Of a DNA stretch of 64,000 nucleotides, positions 1 to 9,722 are shown piece after piece. The position numbers and the translations under genes were made by a program. The stretch's first letter is position 1, and each line of letters begins with the position of its first letter. Source of the DNA: CAUZIZ01 sp965219855 (lineage in GTDB: Bacteria; Acidobacteriota; UBA6911; RPQK01; JAJDTT01); contig CBDCOR010000030.1 in assembly GCA_965219855.1 (NCBI GenBank), forward strand, positions 1-64,000, given 5' to 3'. The notes below the pieces were generated by a model, which ran no database searches, was not told where the DNA came from, and saw only the letters and a list, made by a program, of their open reading frames with translations.

Positions 1-233
1 GTGGAGCGAATGCCCATGTGGAAGAGCTTGGATCTCATGGCCCGTAGGCAGGCTTCGATATCGCGCAAGCTCTCGCGATAGGTCAACTGTGCAAAGGCCA
101 TGACCCGGTAATGGTCGGCACAGCGGAACGACTTGACCTTGTAGTCGCCTCCGTAGTGCTGAACAATGCGATGAAAATGATGCCAGGGAAGATGCCGCAT
201 CACCTGAGAAAAAATCGTCGTGCCCGTGTACAT
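1..233 (-). pseudogene. IS4-family transposase, N-terminal part (runs off the window)
   Basis: The minus-strand reading frame starts at ATG 233 and leaves the window after about 77 codons. It contains the blocks VMRHLPWHHFHRIV, KSFRCADHYRVMAFAQLTY and ESLRDIEACL, the typical DUF4372 N-terminal region of IS4-group DDE transposases. A strong AGGAGG lies 6 bases upstream of the ATG. Whether the rest of the transposase is intact cannot be seen. The neighbouring wzz gene reads towards this element and stops at its edge, so the insertion probably disrupted it. Confidence 0.85.
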
Positions 234-370
234 GCTCGCCCTCCTTATGAACTGAAGGGCGTGAGCGTACACTCACTTTCAAGTCGGAAACACCCATTAT
301 CTTCTCTAACATATTACTCATTAATACTTTACAGAGATTAGAAACCCAAACGTTGGGACACTACTGACAT
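1..370 (-). mobile_element. IS4-type insertion sequence, one end
   Basis: This segment holds the transposase start plus about 125 bases of non-coding sequence reaching the truncated wzz gene. The outer boundary is estimated at about 355-370, where the wzz homology ends and a TAG stop is met. No second terminal repeat is available because the element continues outside the window, so the exact end and any target duplication are unknown. Confidence 0.6.
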
Positions 371-858
371 CCAGCAAGAATTGAACGTCCAAGGTAGGTG
401 CGATCCTTGAGCTCCCCTTCCTTGATAGTGAGGTAATCCAGCAGCGTCATTGCTTCAGCCGAACCAGGGATTTGAAACTGCTCCATCAGAAGAGGATCTA
501 GAATCTGGGAACTCAAAGCGACCCGCCTGTAGTAATTCGCCGGATTCCTGAATGACTGGTAAGGCCTAAAGTCACGGGCTCCTGCTATGTTACCCGTACC
601 CCTGACCGACTCTTCGACCAGGAATGCAGCGGAAGCCCGATACCTAGGCGCTTCGCGTTTCGAGTAGAGAAAGGCAACAAGCATTGACGAGACGCAGATC
701 GCCAGAATCATCCAGCGGCGTCTGAGAAGAACGTTTAAGTAAGTGATTAAGGAGGTCGAATCGCGGTCCCCTCCGGACGCCTTTGCCGGCATGAGGACGT
801 AGGCTCCGGTTGCGGGCATTTCGGACAACCCACCTGCCGGGTTCGTCCAGCTCCGCAA
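361..858 (-). pseudogene. wzz: Wzz-type polysaccharide chain-length determinant, truncated
   Basis: The 165-residue product has a proline-poor N-terminal segment, a transmembrane helix at about residues 46-65 (RRRWMILAICVSSMLVAFLY) and the start of the periplasmic Wzz fold (YRASAAFLVEE). Wzz/GumC-family proteins regulate the length of O-antigen or exopolysaccharide chains in the inner membrane and normally have a second C-terminal helix, giving 350-700 residues. Here the frame stops at a TAG at 363-361, next to the IS4-type element, so the second helix is missing. It is divergently placed to neuB, which fits a surface polysaccharide locus. Confidence 0.8.
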
Positions 859-863
859 GCCGG

Positions 864-1253
864 TTCACGAATCCGATTTAGGCCGTTCCTGTCCCTTGGA
901 GCCCGCTTCCCTCATGAGCGGTATTGTAGCATGGGTTCCAGACCTGGCCTTCTTCCCGACTTCTCTCCCCTGAAAGCCGATCGGCGTGTCAGTCGAGTGT
1001 TGAGTTGGAGGAGAAGCCGTGAGTTTCGGCCGGGGCGCTGGCATCAATCGCACTCAGTAGCTAAACCGTCGCCCCCAAACGGAGTGTTAGGAGACCTTGA
1101 ACTCAGCTCTCCCTTCGGACAAGAATCTATAGCTCTAGTGACTACAGAATCTCGGGGGACCCGGTCAGCTCGAGTCTCTCGATCACGGAGACCGACGATC
1201 GCCCGAAGTACAGGTGATCCCCTTGTCCTGAAGCGATAGCCTTCGCTAGCAGA
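864..1253. other. Non-coding gap between divergent wzz and neuB
   Basis: About 390 bases separate the divergent wzz and neuB genes. Short open frames on both strands resemble nothing recognisable and overlap one another. The region must carry the divergent promoters, but no convincing -35/-10 pair was picked out by eye. Confidence 0.5.
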
Positions 1254-1268
1254 GTGGTTCAACTCGCC

Positions 1269-2306
1269 ATGAAAACAACAACATTCGAACCTGATGAAGG
1301 ATCCACATTAATAATCGCCGAAGTAGGGCAAGCCCATGAAGGAAGCCTTGGGCAGGCACACTCCTTTATCGATGCAATTGCAGACGCGGGCGCGGACGCC
1401 GTGAAGTTTCAGACCCACCTTGCCACCTGTGAGAGCACTGCATCTGAGACCTGGAGGGTCAAGTTCAGCCCTCAGGACGCGACGCGCTTTGAATAGTGGA
1501 AACGGATGGAATTTACGGAGGAGGGCTGGCTTGGATTAAAGGAGCACGCTGACAACCGGGGACTCAAATTCCTCAGTTCTCCTTTTTCCGTCGAGGCCGT
1601 CGAGCTACTGACGCGCGTTGGGGTTGCCGCTTGGAAAGTAGCTTCTGGGGAAGTTGGCAACGGCCCCATGTTCGAACGAATGGCCCGCACTGGACTCCCC
1701 ATCTTGATCTCCACTGGCATGAGTCCCCTCGAGGAGATCGATGCGGCGGTGGAGCAGGTCGAATCGAAAGGCCTGCCTGCGACTGTGTTGCAGTGCACCT
1801 CCTCTTACCCGTGCCCGCCCGACAAAGTCGGTCTCAATTTGATTCCCTTTTTCCGCGAGAGATACGGTTGCCCGGTAGGACTATCCGACCACTCCGGAAT
1901 GATCTATGCGAGCTTGGCAGCCGCCTCGATGGGGGTCGCCGTCGTGGAGGTTCACGTCACCCTGAGCCGCGAGATGTTCGGCCCTGATGTGGTCGCCTCG
2001 ATCACGACTGGTGAGTTGAAGCAGCTGGTTGAGGGTGTGCACTTCATCGAGAAAATGCGGGGGAACCCCGTGGACAAGGACGCTATTGCCCGCGAAATGG
2101 CCCCCATGCGATCTCTATTTACCAAGAGCGCCGTGGCCAAGTCAGACCTGTCCGCAGGAACGATTCTCCAAGAGGTTCATCTGGCCTTCAAGAAGCCGGG
2201 CACCGGAATCCCCCCCGATCGCCGATTCGAGCTGATTGGGCGCCTACTGAAACGAGATCTGAAGAGGGACGAATTCATACTCGAAGAGGATCTGAAAGAG
2301 GTCTAA
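1269..2306 (+). pseudogene. neuB: N-acetylneuraminate (sialic acid) synthase NeuB, in-frame amber at codon 76
   Basis: NeuB condenses N-acetylmannosamine (or a related amino sugar) with phosphoenolpyruvate to form a sialic acid. The N-terminal TIM-barrel part has IIAEVGQAHEGS and DAVKFQTH. After a TAG at 1494-1496 the same frame continues with WKRMEFTEEGWLGLKEHA, KVASGE, STGMS and the C-terminal SAF domain (SAGTILQEVHLAFKKPGTG). The family usually has tyrosine at this position (YWKRMEF), so the TAG looks like a one-base change from TAC or TAT. Without the stop the product would be 345 residues, normal for the family. A downstream ATG at 1506 would give only the C-terminal part, without the PEP-binding start. 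neuC follows after 4 bases. Confidence 0.85.
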
Positions 2307-2310
2307 CCAG

Positions 2311-3465
2311 ATGGCTAGAAAAGTCTGCGTCGTGGTGACCGCTCGCCCCAGTTACTCTCGGATTCAATCTGCCTTGACCGCGATCCAGGCCCGTCCGGAC
2401 CTCGAACTGCAGCTGGTGGTGGCGGCGGCGGCCTTGCTGGATCGCTACGGTGAAACCGCCAAGTACATCGAGCAGGACGGGTTCGAAGTCGCTGCCCGCG
2501 TCTATATGGTGGTCGAAGGCGAGAACCCGGCAACCATGGCGAAGACAGCGGGGATGGGTCTGATGGAGCTGGCGACGGTCCTCGATAATCTTCAGCCTGA
2601 CGCGGTGGTAACTGTTGCGGATCGGTACGAGACCATAGCTACGGCTATAGCCGCCTCCTACATGAATGTACCTCTCGTACATATCCAGGGTGGAGAGGTC
2701 ACCGGTTCGATTGACGAGAAGGTGCGGCACGCCGTCACTAAACTCTCCGATCTTCACTTCGTAGCCACGAAGAAGGCATCCGAGCGAGTGATCCGAATGG
2801 GTGAGGACCCTGATACCATCTTCGTAACCGGATGCCCCTCGATCGATCTGGCAGCCGAAGTCTTGTCCAATCCAGAGCTCGATTTCAACCCCCTCGAGAA
2901 ATACGGAGGGGTGGGAGGGGAGGTCGACCTCTCCCAAGGTTTCCTGGTCGTGCTCCAGCACCCGGTGACGACAGAGTACGAAGGAGCCCGCCTCCACGTT
3001 TCTGAGACGCTTTACGGTGTGCGTGAGGTCGGGTTACCTGCGTTGTGGTTCTGGCCCAACGTCGATGCCGGTTCGGATGGAACTTCCCGAGGGATCCGAG
3101 CTTTTCGCGAAAGGGAACAGCCTGAGAATATACATTTCTTCAAGAACATGATGCCCAAAGACTTCCTACGGCTCCTCTACAGCAGTCATGGAATCGTCGG
3201 CAATTCCAGCGTCGCCATTCGAGAATGCTCGTTCTTGGGGGTCTCAGCGGTCAATATAGGGAGTCGGCAAACGGGCAGAGAGCAGGCTCATAACGTAATG
3301 GATGTGGACTACGATCGAGATCAGATCAGCGGAGCCATCCGAAAGCTCCTCCGAAAGGGAAGACTGGAACCCGACTTTCTCTACGGTGACGGCAACGCCG
3401 GAGAGAGAATCTCTAACTTACTGGCTAACGCTCCGTTAAAGATTGCGAAGCGACTGCATTATTGA
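2311..3465 (+). CDS. neuC: UDP-N-acetylglucosamine 2-epimerase (hydrolysing), NeuC-type
   Basis: The 384-residue protein belongs to the WecB/NeuC superfamily. It has the N-terminal VVVTARPSYSRI motif, the nucleotide-sugar region VADRYETI, HIQGGEVTGSIDEKVRHAVTK, and the C-terminal GNSSVAIRE block that contacts UDP. NeuC converts UDP-GlcNAc to ManNAc plus UDP, supplying the substrate for the upstream neuB. It starts 4 bases after neuB, so the two are translationally coupled. The frame is intact and of normal length, in contrast to neuB. Confidence 0.93.
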   Translation: MARKVCVVVTARPSYSRIQSALTAIQARPDLELQLVVAAAALLDRYGETAKYIEQDGFEVAARVYMVVEGENPATMAKTAGMGLMELATVLDNLQPDAVVTVADRYETIATAIAASYMNVPLVHIQGGEVTGSIDEKVRHAVTKLSDLHFVATKKASERVIRMGEDPDTIFVTGCPSIDLAAEVLSNPELDFNPLEKYGGVGGEVDLSQGFLVVLQHPVTTEYEGARLHVSETLYGVREVGLPALWFWPNVDAGSDGTSRGIRAFREREQPENIHFFKNMMPKDFLRLLYSSHGIVGNSSVAIRECSFLGVSAVNIGSRQTGREQAHNVMDVDYDRDQISGAIRKLLRKGRLEPDFLYGDGNAGERISNLLANAPLKIAKRLHY

Positions 3466-3476
3466 ATCGGATCGAC

Positions 3477-3569
3477 ATGGCTCTTCTGTGCTTCTTGTTA
3501 CTGGTTTTCCATCCTCGAGAAGATAATCGTCGGTTCACCGTAGGTTGTCCGATCAAGTCGTTGCTATGA
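3477..3569 (+). CDS. Possible small hydrophobic peptide before the polymerase gene
   Basis: A 30-codon frame starts at ATG 3477 with a hydrophobic N-terminus (MALLCFLLLVF). Its stop codon overlaps the ATG at 3566 of the following polymerase gene as ATGA. This could be a translational-coupling leader or chance. There is no clear ribosome binding site and I recognise no family. Confidence 0.2.
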   Translation: MALLCFLLLVFHPREDNRRFTVGCPIKSLL

Positions 3570-3803
3570 CAACTCAAGCTATGAAAGCAAACGGATTTCA
3601 GCGGTCGCCCTTGTACTACCTGCTCTTCCTTTACGTGTTCAGCATACCCTTCGGAGGCGTGTGGCCCCATCTAATCGGATCCGATCCTGTGTTGACACCC
3701 TACAGGATTGCCGGAGGTTTGCTCGCCGTATGTTTCTTTGCACAAGTATTATTTGGGAAGAGACCTCTCCACTTCGATCTTTACGATAAGCTCCTTTTGT
3801 TCG
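3566..3803 (+). pseudogene. O-antigen polymerase/ligase (Wzy/WaaL-like), N-terminal part, split by IS1380-type element
   Basis: The frame begins MTTQAMKANGFQRSPLYY and contains hydrophobic segments (YYLLFLYVFSIPFGGVW, IAGGLLAVCFFAQVLF) typical of the first helices of Wzy/O-antigen ligase proteins. It is interrupted at 3803 by a 1.85 kb insertion. Joining 3803 to 5661, keeping one copy of TTCG, restores an uninterrupted frame (DKLLLFELALILGLVFLN). The gene follows neuC and so belongs to the polysaccharide locus. Confidence 0.75.
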
Positions 3804-5656
3804 TATTAGTCCCAAAAGAAGTAGATGAAAGTGGACTAAACCACATGTAAACACCTGAAATGCCAGACCTGACGGGTATTCTGGGGTTGTCAAAGAAACT
3901 TCAGAACAAGCCGAAAGGAGGCATTTCAGGTGAAGAAAAAGGATAGCGCAATCATCCGCAAACGGGAAGCAGAGGTTGCTCAGCGATTGAGCCCCAGCTG
4001 GAACGGTCAAGACCCGAAACCGGTGCTCTCGCCCGAGGTCATCAGCTACGAGGTCTCGGAGAAAACGGGTGCGGTCAGTTACGGTGGTCTGGGGCTGCTG
4101 CAGCAGGTGGTGAAGTGGAGTGGGCTGGGGAAAGCCATTGACCAGGCGGTGACGCTGCTCAAACGCCACCAACCGTACCACGAATCGGACCACGTCCTGA
4201 GCCTGATCTACAACGTGGCCACGGGCGGGACCCGCTATCAGGATATTGAACTGCGACGTCAGAGTGTGAGTTTCCTGGAGGCGGTGGGAGCCGAGAAGAT
4301 CCCCGCCCCCAGCACGGCCGGAGACTTTGTGCGCCGCTTTGACGCGCCCGACGTGGTGGATCTGATGGAAGCCGTCAATGCCAGCCGCCTCAAGGTCTGG
4401 GCCCAACAACCGGCCCGTTTCTTCCAACGGGCGGAGATCGACGTGGATGGGACGATGGCCCCCACGAGCGGCGAATGCAAGGAAGGGATGGAGATCAGCT
4501 ACGACGGGCAGTGGGGCTATGCGCCGCTGATCGTGACGCTGGCCAATACGGGAGAGGTGCTCTATGCGGTCAACCGCTCGGGCAACCGTCCCTCTCATGA
4601 GGGAGCGGCCGAATGGCTGGATCGGAGTATCGAGCTGGTTCGAGAGGCGGGTTTTCGGAAGGTGCGCCTGCGCGGGGACACGGATTTTTCGCTGACGGCT
4701 CATTTTGACCGTTGGACGGAGGCGGGCGTGGAGTTTGACTTCGGGATCGACGCCCATCCGAGCTTCGTCAAGTGGGCGGAGGCGTTGCCAGAAGCGAGAT
4801 GGAAAGAGCTGGGGCGCCCCAGCCAGGGGAAAGGAAAAGGGAAGAAGCGGCGCCAGCGGCGGGACAAAGTGAAGCCGGAGATTGTCAAGAGACGCGGGTT
4901 CAAGACGCTGACGCTGGAACGGGAAGAGATCGCGGAGATCGACTACCGTCCGAGCAAAGCGAAGCGAACCTATCGGATGGTGATCTTGCGCAAGACGATC
5001 CTGGTCGAGAAAGGCCAGAAGCGGCTGCTGCCGCAGACGCGCTACCACTTTTATGTCACCAATATCTCGGCCAGAACGTTGGGAACGGCGGGAGTCGTAC
5101 GGGAAAACAACCGGCGCTGCAACCAGGAGAACGTCATTGAACAACTCAAGAACGGAGTCGAGGCCCTGCGGATGCCCTCGGATACGCTGGTAGCCAACTG
5201 GGCCTATCTGGTGATTGCGGCTCAAGCCTGGAATCTGAAGGCCTGGATGGGGTTGGTGCTGCCGGCGCGACTGCAAGCCCGAGAGCTGGTGAAGATGGAG
5301 TATCGCCGTTTCCTGCGAGAGGTCATTGAAATGCCCTGCCAGATTTTGCGCAGGGGCCGACAGTTGGTCTATCGGCTGCTGGATGTCAATGGTTGGAGCC
5401 GTCTTCTCTTGGAAGGCAGTAAGTGGTTGAAACACCGGCCAGCTACCTGAAACTGAAAGGAGATAAAGTAGCTCCGAGGGTCGCCAGAGCTGGGGCGAGG
5501 TGTCTCTACAAACGCCCCCCAAGAGGGCAGAATCGTTTTCCCTGAGCGATCGGCGTGGAGGACAGCTGAAGACGTGCCTGTTCTGAGTGACTTCGCGCCG
5601 AAATTTAGAATTTAGGTCTCCAAAATGGCTCCTCGGAGCCGACAAAGGGGTCTATT
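3804..5656 (+). mobile_element. IS1380-family insertion sequence inside the wzy-like gene
   Basis: The boundaries were deduced from the target gene. TTCG occurs at 3800-3803 and again at 5657-5660, and removing the segment plus one TTCG restores the polymerase reading frame. Imperfect terminal repeats are seen (ATTAGTCCC at the left, AATAGACCC on the complement of the right end). The element holds one transposase gene. A 4-base target duplication agrees with the IS1380 family. Confidence 0.75.
3930..5450 (+). CDS. IS1380-family DDE transposase
   Basis: The 506-residue protein shows the DDE core pattern of IS1380 transposases: AEIDVDGT with the first acidic residue, RLRGDTDFS with the second, and the ENVIEQLKNG block with the late glutamate. 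A basic spacer (GKGKGKKRRQRRDK) lies at about residues 301-314. It starts with a GTG at 3930 preceded by AAAGGAGG. Length and frame are intact, so the element may be active. Confidence 0.88.
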   Translation: MKKKDSAIIRKREAEVAQRLSPSWNGQDPKPVLSPEVISYEVSEKTGAVSYGGLGLLQQVVKWSGLGKAIDQAVTLLKRHQPYHESDHVLSLIYNVATGGTRYQDIELRRQSVSFLEAVGAEKIPAPSTAGDFVRRFDAPDVVDLMEAVNASRLKVWAQQPARFFQRAEIDVDGTMAPTSGECKEGMEISYDGQWGYAPLIVTLANTGEVLYAVNRSGNRPSHEGAAEWLDRSIELVREAGFRKVRLRGDTDFSLTAHFDRWTEAGVEFDFGIDAHPSFVKWAEALPEARWKELGRPSQGKGKGKKRRQRRDKVKPEIVKRRGFKTLTLEREEIAEIDYRPSKAKRTYRMVILRKTILVEKGQKRLLPQTRYHFYVTNISARTLGTAGVVRENNRRCNQENVIEQLKNGVEALRMPSDTLVANWAYLVIAAQAWNLKAWMGLVLPARLQARELVKMEYRRFLREVIEMPCQILRRGRQLVYRLLDVNGWSRLLLEGSKWLKHRPAT

Positions 5657-5660
5657 TTCG

Positions 5661-6570
5661 AACTTGCGCTTATTTTGGGATTAGTCTTTCTCAACCTGAT
5701 GTGTCTTACCTTCCAAAACTTTCTGTCGCCGATAGACTCATTCTATCTACCTTTGCGAATTGCTCTGCTAATGGGATTCGGGATAGTCACCTACCTGGTG
5801 GTGAAGAACCTCAATCTAACTCCCAGAACCGTGGAAGCGCTGTTGTGGGTCTTCTCAATAGCTATGATGTGTAACGCTGTGGAAACTTGGCTCAGTGTCC
5901 AGAGTCCAGTTGGACTCATGCGGTATTCTGGATACTCCGACAGCGCCAACACCGCCGGTTTTAATGGAGGGGTTGCCCTTCTGATCCTCGTCGGCAATCA
6001 ACTTAGCGGGAAGGGGACGCCTCTGCTCCGCACCGTGATTCTGCCGGTCAGTATTCTGCTGGTGGGATTCGCTATAGTTGCAACGCAGTCTCGGGGTGCT
6101 TTGCTAGCGTCTGTTATCGCTCTGTTGGTGATTTTCTCCCTGAGTTTCGCCAGGAAGAGCACACGAAATACAACCGTGCTTGTGGCGGTGCTGATCCCTG
6201 GCCTTCTATTCTTTCTTCTACCGGTTGTGGACGTGGATTGGAATCGTCTGACCTATCGCCTCAGTCGGCTGGACCCCGGTAACGGCCTTTCGTCGCGGGC
6301 CCTGTCGGGACGGGAAGAGCTTTGGCCGGCATACTACGCCATGGCGCGGGATTCGAACTTCTTGGGCGTTGGGTTTGTTCAGTCAGTCTCCAAGTCCGGG
6401 CGGTACCTGCAACAATTGCCAAACAGAAACTATCAATTTGAAGGGGTTGGAGCCCACAGCGATTATTTACTACTATTCGTCGAGACAGGACTATTGGGAA
6501 TGACCCTTTATGTTTTCTGCTTATGTCTTCTCATAGGGAACTTGCTACGCAGGTATCGGAACTCTCAAAT
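5661..6570 (+). pseudogene. O-antigen polymerase/ligase (Wzy/WaaL-like), central part
   Basis: This continues the reading frame broken at 3803. It encodes several membrane helices, the segment ATQSRGALLASVIALLV typical of the Wzy_C/O-antigen ligase domain, and the periplasmic loop LSGREELWPAYYAMARDSNFLGVG followed by GAHSDYLLLFVETGLLGM. The loop arginines and the HSDYL motif are characteristic of this family. The 3' end is lost where an IS21 element starts at 6571, so the last helix is missing. Confidence 0.8.
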
Positions 6571-6674
6571 TGCGTATTCCGGTGAAACCGGCCACCGAAT
6601 CCGGAGCAAACCGGCCGGGTCGGAGCGAAGCGACGCCGGAGGTTGATAATCATCTCCGAAGTGGCCGGTTTGAG

Positions 6675-7430
6675 TCAATCCACAGGAGTCTCTTGGGTTG
6701 AGAACACATCATCTCGTCTCTCCTTTCCTGAGTGAGTTGCTGAGGCAAAGCTTGCTTCAGCAGAGTGTTGTTTCCATTGTTGCCTCAGAGTCTTCAGGCG
6801 ACTCCTGAGATAATCCCAGTATTGATCGGAGACAGGTTGTTGTCTCACTTCCTGGATTAGAGGTTCGAAGTAGCTCAGGGAAGTGATCGGTCCACCGGTG
6901 TGGCCGTTGAGCCAGGCGACGTGCTTGCGGGCGCAGCCGAGAAGCAGGGCCTGCTCGATCTGCCGCAAGGACAGGCCCTGGCGGTAGAGGCGAGCGGCCA
7001 GCTGCCGATCGGCCGGGGAGAAGGAGCACTGAACGCCAGGGGCATCGAGCAGCAGACAGGCCACCTGATCGAGGTATTGGGATTCGGCCGCTTCGGGCTC
7101 CTGGACGAGGGATCTTTGGTAGGGCCAGAAGGCCTCGCTGATCTGGATGTGAGTGCGCTCGTGTTGATTGCGAGCGAGGCTGAGCTGAACTAGACCTCGG
7201 GACTGGAGTTCTCCCAGGTAGGTGAACAGGGAGCGGCGAGATTTGCGCAAGGCCGGAGCCAACTGGGTAGGCGAGACGGTCAGTTCGCCGGTGCAGCGAT
7301 CCGCTTTCAGGCACAGATAGACAAAGAGTTTGAAGGCGCCGTCGCTGACGCTCTCCATCGCCTGTAGCAACGGAGCACCGGCGGCGGCGAACCAGCCACC
7401 TTGGACTTTCAACTGCGGTGTTGGACTCAT
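6675..7430 (-). CDS. Helix-turn-helix accessory protein of the IS21 element
   Basis: The 251-residue protein starts at ATG 7430, overlapping the istB stop by 4 bases (ATGA), so it is the third gene of the transposon operon. Residues about 30-90 form a winged-helix-like region (FKLFVYLCLKAD, LAPALRKSRRSLFTYLGEL) resembling replication-initiator DNA-binding domains. A second helical region (ADRQLAARLYRQGLSLRQIEQALLLG) looks like another helix-turn-helix. Classical IS21 elements carry only istA and istB. The role is unknown; a transposition regulator or target-site factor is possible. Confidence 0.6.
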   Translation of the reverse strand: MSPTPQLKVQGGWFAAAGAPLLQAMESVSDGAFKLFVYLCLKADRCTGELTVSPTQLAPALRKSRRSLFTYLGELQSRGLVQLSLARNQHERTHIQISEAFWPYQRSLVQEPEAAESQYLDQVACLLLDAPGVQCSFSPADRQLAARLYRQGLSLRQIEQALLLGCARKHVAWLNGHTGGPITSLSYFEPLIQEVRQQPVSDQYWDYLRSRLKTLRQQWKQHSAEASFASATHSGKERRDDVFSTQETPVD

Positions 7431-8182
7431 GATTCGTCCTTTGCTTTGGTGGGAGGATGACGATGCCGGCGCATGGAAGCCCCTTCGAGCTCAATGCGGT
7501 AGGCATTATGGACCAGACGATCCAGGATGGAATCAGCGGTGGTCGGATCTCCGATCTGCTCATGCCAATGGGCGACGGGAAGCTGGGAGGTCAGGATCGT
7601 GGATCGACTGTCGTAGCGATCCTCGCAGATCTCGTAGAAGTCCCGTCGCTCGCTCTCGGCCAAGGGATTCATGGCCCAGTCATCGACGATCAGCACGTCG
7701 GTGCGGGCGATCTTACGCAGGAGCTTGTCGAGCGAGCCGTCGGCTCGAGCCAAAGCCAGATCGCGAAAGAGTCGAGCGGCACGAGTGTACAGAGCCGTCC
7801 ACCCGTCGCGAGCGGCCTTCTGAGCAAAGGCACAGGCCAAGAAGGTTTTCCCGACTCCACAGGGACCGATGATCAGGAGATTGTGGTGGGTCTGGATCCA
7901 ACGGCAGGTGGCGAGGCTGGCAATCAGCGAGCGATCCAGCCCCCGAGGTCGGCGATAGTTGACATCTTCCAGACAGGCCGAGAGCTTCAATCGGGCATTC
8001 TTCAGACGACGCTCCAAGGCCCGATTCTCTCGCCAGGTCCACTGCCGATCCACCAACAGGGCAAAGCGTTCTTCAAAGCTCAGTTGGGCCATCTCCGGGT
8101 CGGAGAGTTGCTCGGTGAAGGCCTCAGCCATGGCCCTGAGCCGCATGGCGTGAAGTTTTTCGACGGTGGGATTAACCAACAT
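7427..8182 (-). CDS. istB: IS21 transposition ATPase IstB
   Basis: This 251-residue AAA+ protein is related to DnaA/DnaC. The Walker A motif GPCGVGKT is at about residues 108-115 and the Walker B is VLIVDDWA. IstB is the ATP-dependent helper that selects target DNA and stimulates IstA. Its start overlaps the end of istA by 11 bases and its stop overlaps the next gene by 4, as in a compact operon. Confidence 0.93.
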   Translation of the reverse strand: MLVNPTVEKLHAMRLRAMAEAFTEQLSDPEMAQLSFEERFALLVDRQWTWRENRALERRLKNARLKLSACLEDVNYRRPRGLDRSLIASLATCRWIQTHHNLLIIGPCGVGKTFLACAFAQKAARDGWTALYTRAARLFRDLALARADGSLDKLLRKIARTDVLIVDDWAMNPLAESERRDFYEICEDRYDSRSTILTSQLPVAHWHEQIGDPTTADSILDRLVHNAYRIELEGASMRRHRHPPTKAKDES

Positions 8183-9722
8183 GAGAGGCTCCTTTCTCGC
8201 CTTCGAAGTACTCGGCCCCTCGCACGTTGGCGTGCTCGATCGGAGGACGTTCCGGCAACGGTTGCGGTTCCGCTTGACGGTCCAGACCGTTCTTCAACAT
8301 GGACTGGATACTCTTGTAGGAGCAGGCCTGAAGTCGCAGGGCCCGACGGCAAGCCTGCTCCAAACGGTCTTCCCCAAAGCTGGAGCCCAGGCGCAGGATA
8401 CCCAAGCAGGAGCGATAGCTTTGCTCGGGATAGCGACGGGATTGGAGGATCTTCTCGACCACCGATGCGGTATGGGGCCCGACTTTCTGAGCCCAGTGGA
8501 TCAGACGCGAGGGTGACCACTCCAGATAGCGGCGATGGCATTCGGGCCGGTGCTCGTCCAAGGTCGTGGCCTTGCCCGGCTGATAGGAGCGACGGTGAGA
8601 GGTCACGCGGCGACCTTGATGGAAGATCTCCACGGTGGTGACGGTGGTGCGCAGCTCGACCTTCTGACCCACCAGGACATAAGGGACGCTGTAGTAGTGG
8701 CGGTCGAACTCGATGTGGTAATCGATGTTGACGCGGGCCTTCTTCTACTGGGCGAAGACGTAGCGTTGGGCCGGCAGGGGCCCCAGAGCCGGACGATCCA
8801 GGTCCTGGAAGCGCTGGCGGCGGTTGCCGGGGAGCTTGTGAAAGTTTCGAGTGTTGAGACGCTCCAGCAGCTCGGCAATGGCTTCGTTGAGCTCTCCCAG
8901 GGAAAAGAAGGTCCGGTGACGCAAGGCGGCCAAGATCCAGCGCTCGACGACTAACACACCCGACTCCGCCTTCGCTTTATCTCGAGGACGGCGCACTCGA
9001 GCCGGGATCACCGCGACGCCGTAGTGCGAGGCCCAATCCGAATAGCTCGCATTGAGATCCGGTTCATAGCGACAGGGGCGATGGACCGCATCTTTGGTGT
9101 TGTCTGGAACCACGACGCAGGGGCAACCCCCCAGGAACTCCAGAGCCCGAGTGTGGGCCGCGAGCCACGAGGGTAAGTCCTGCCTTAGGGAGGCTTCCGC
9201 ATAGGTATAGTTGCTTGCCCCCAGCCCGGCCACGAAGATCGAGGCCTCTTGGGTTTCCCCCGTATGGCGATCCACGATCGGGACCGTGTCGCCGGCATAG
9301 TCCACGAAGAGCTTCTCGCCGGCCCGGTGTTCCTGCCGCAGCACCAGATCCAGCTTGCCCCGCCAGCGATGGTACAGATCGCAGAACTGACTGTACTGAT
9401 AGCCCTCCGGATACGCCTGCTTGTACTCATCCCAGAGCAGCATCAAGGTCACATGTTTGTGTCGGCAGCGCTCCTCATGGACGGTGGCGAAGTCGGGGAG
9501 GGGACGTTGCTCCGGGGGAGATTTACCCGTGGGAGGAAACACCCGGTTCTGAATCGCCCGGTCATCCCACCCCTCAGGGAGTGGCCAACTCAGACCGGCT
9601 CCTTGGGCCCGGCGCACATACTCTGCCACGGTGCTGCGCACGAGGGCACAGCTACGGGCGATCTGCCGATCCGAAAGATGAAGCTGAAACTTCAGGCGTA
9701 GGACATTTTTGATTTTGCGCAT
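8172..9722 (-). pseudogene. istA: IS21 transposase IstA with in-frame amber at codon 326
   Basis: IstA is the DDE transposase of IS21. The N-terminal helix-turn-helix (LHLSDRQIARSCALVRSTVAEY), the rve core (KLFVDYAGDTVPI, VVPDNTKDAV, PRDKAKAESGV) and the C-terminal SH3-like part are all present in one frame of 516 codons. A TAG at 8747-8745 replaces what should be tryptophan in the conserved YVFAQ-W-KKARVNIDYH segment, a single-base change from TGG. ATG 9722 was chosen because AGGAAG precedes it; a GTG at 9743 is possible. The catalytic core lies before the stop, but the C-terminal domain would be lost, so the element is probably immobile. Confidence 0.87.

Noticed and set aside
1494..1496. 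Amber codon as pyrrolysine or recoded stop
   Set aside because: TAG is used as a normal stop by several genes here and no pylTS genes are visible; a point mutation is simpler.
3639..5645. Long minus-strand open frame across the IS1380 transposase
   Set aside because: It is the shadow of the transposase gene and shows no recognisable domain.
7457..8641. Plus-strand open frame opposite istB and istA
   Set aside because: It is antisense to well-conserved transposon genes and has random composition.
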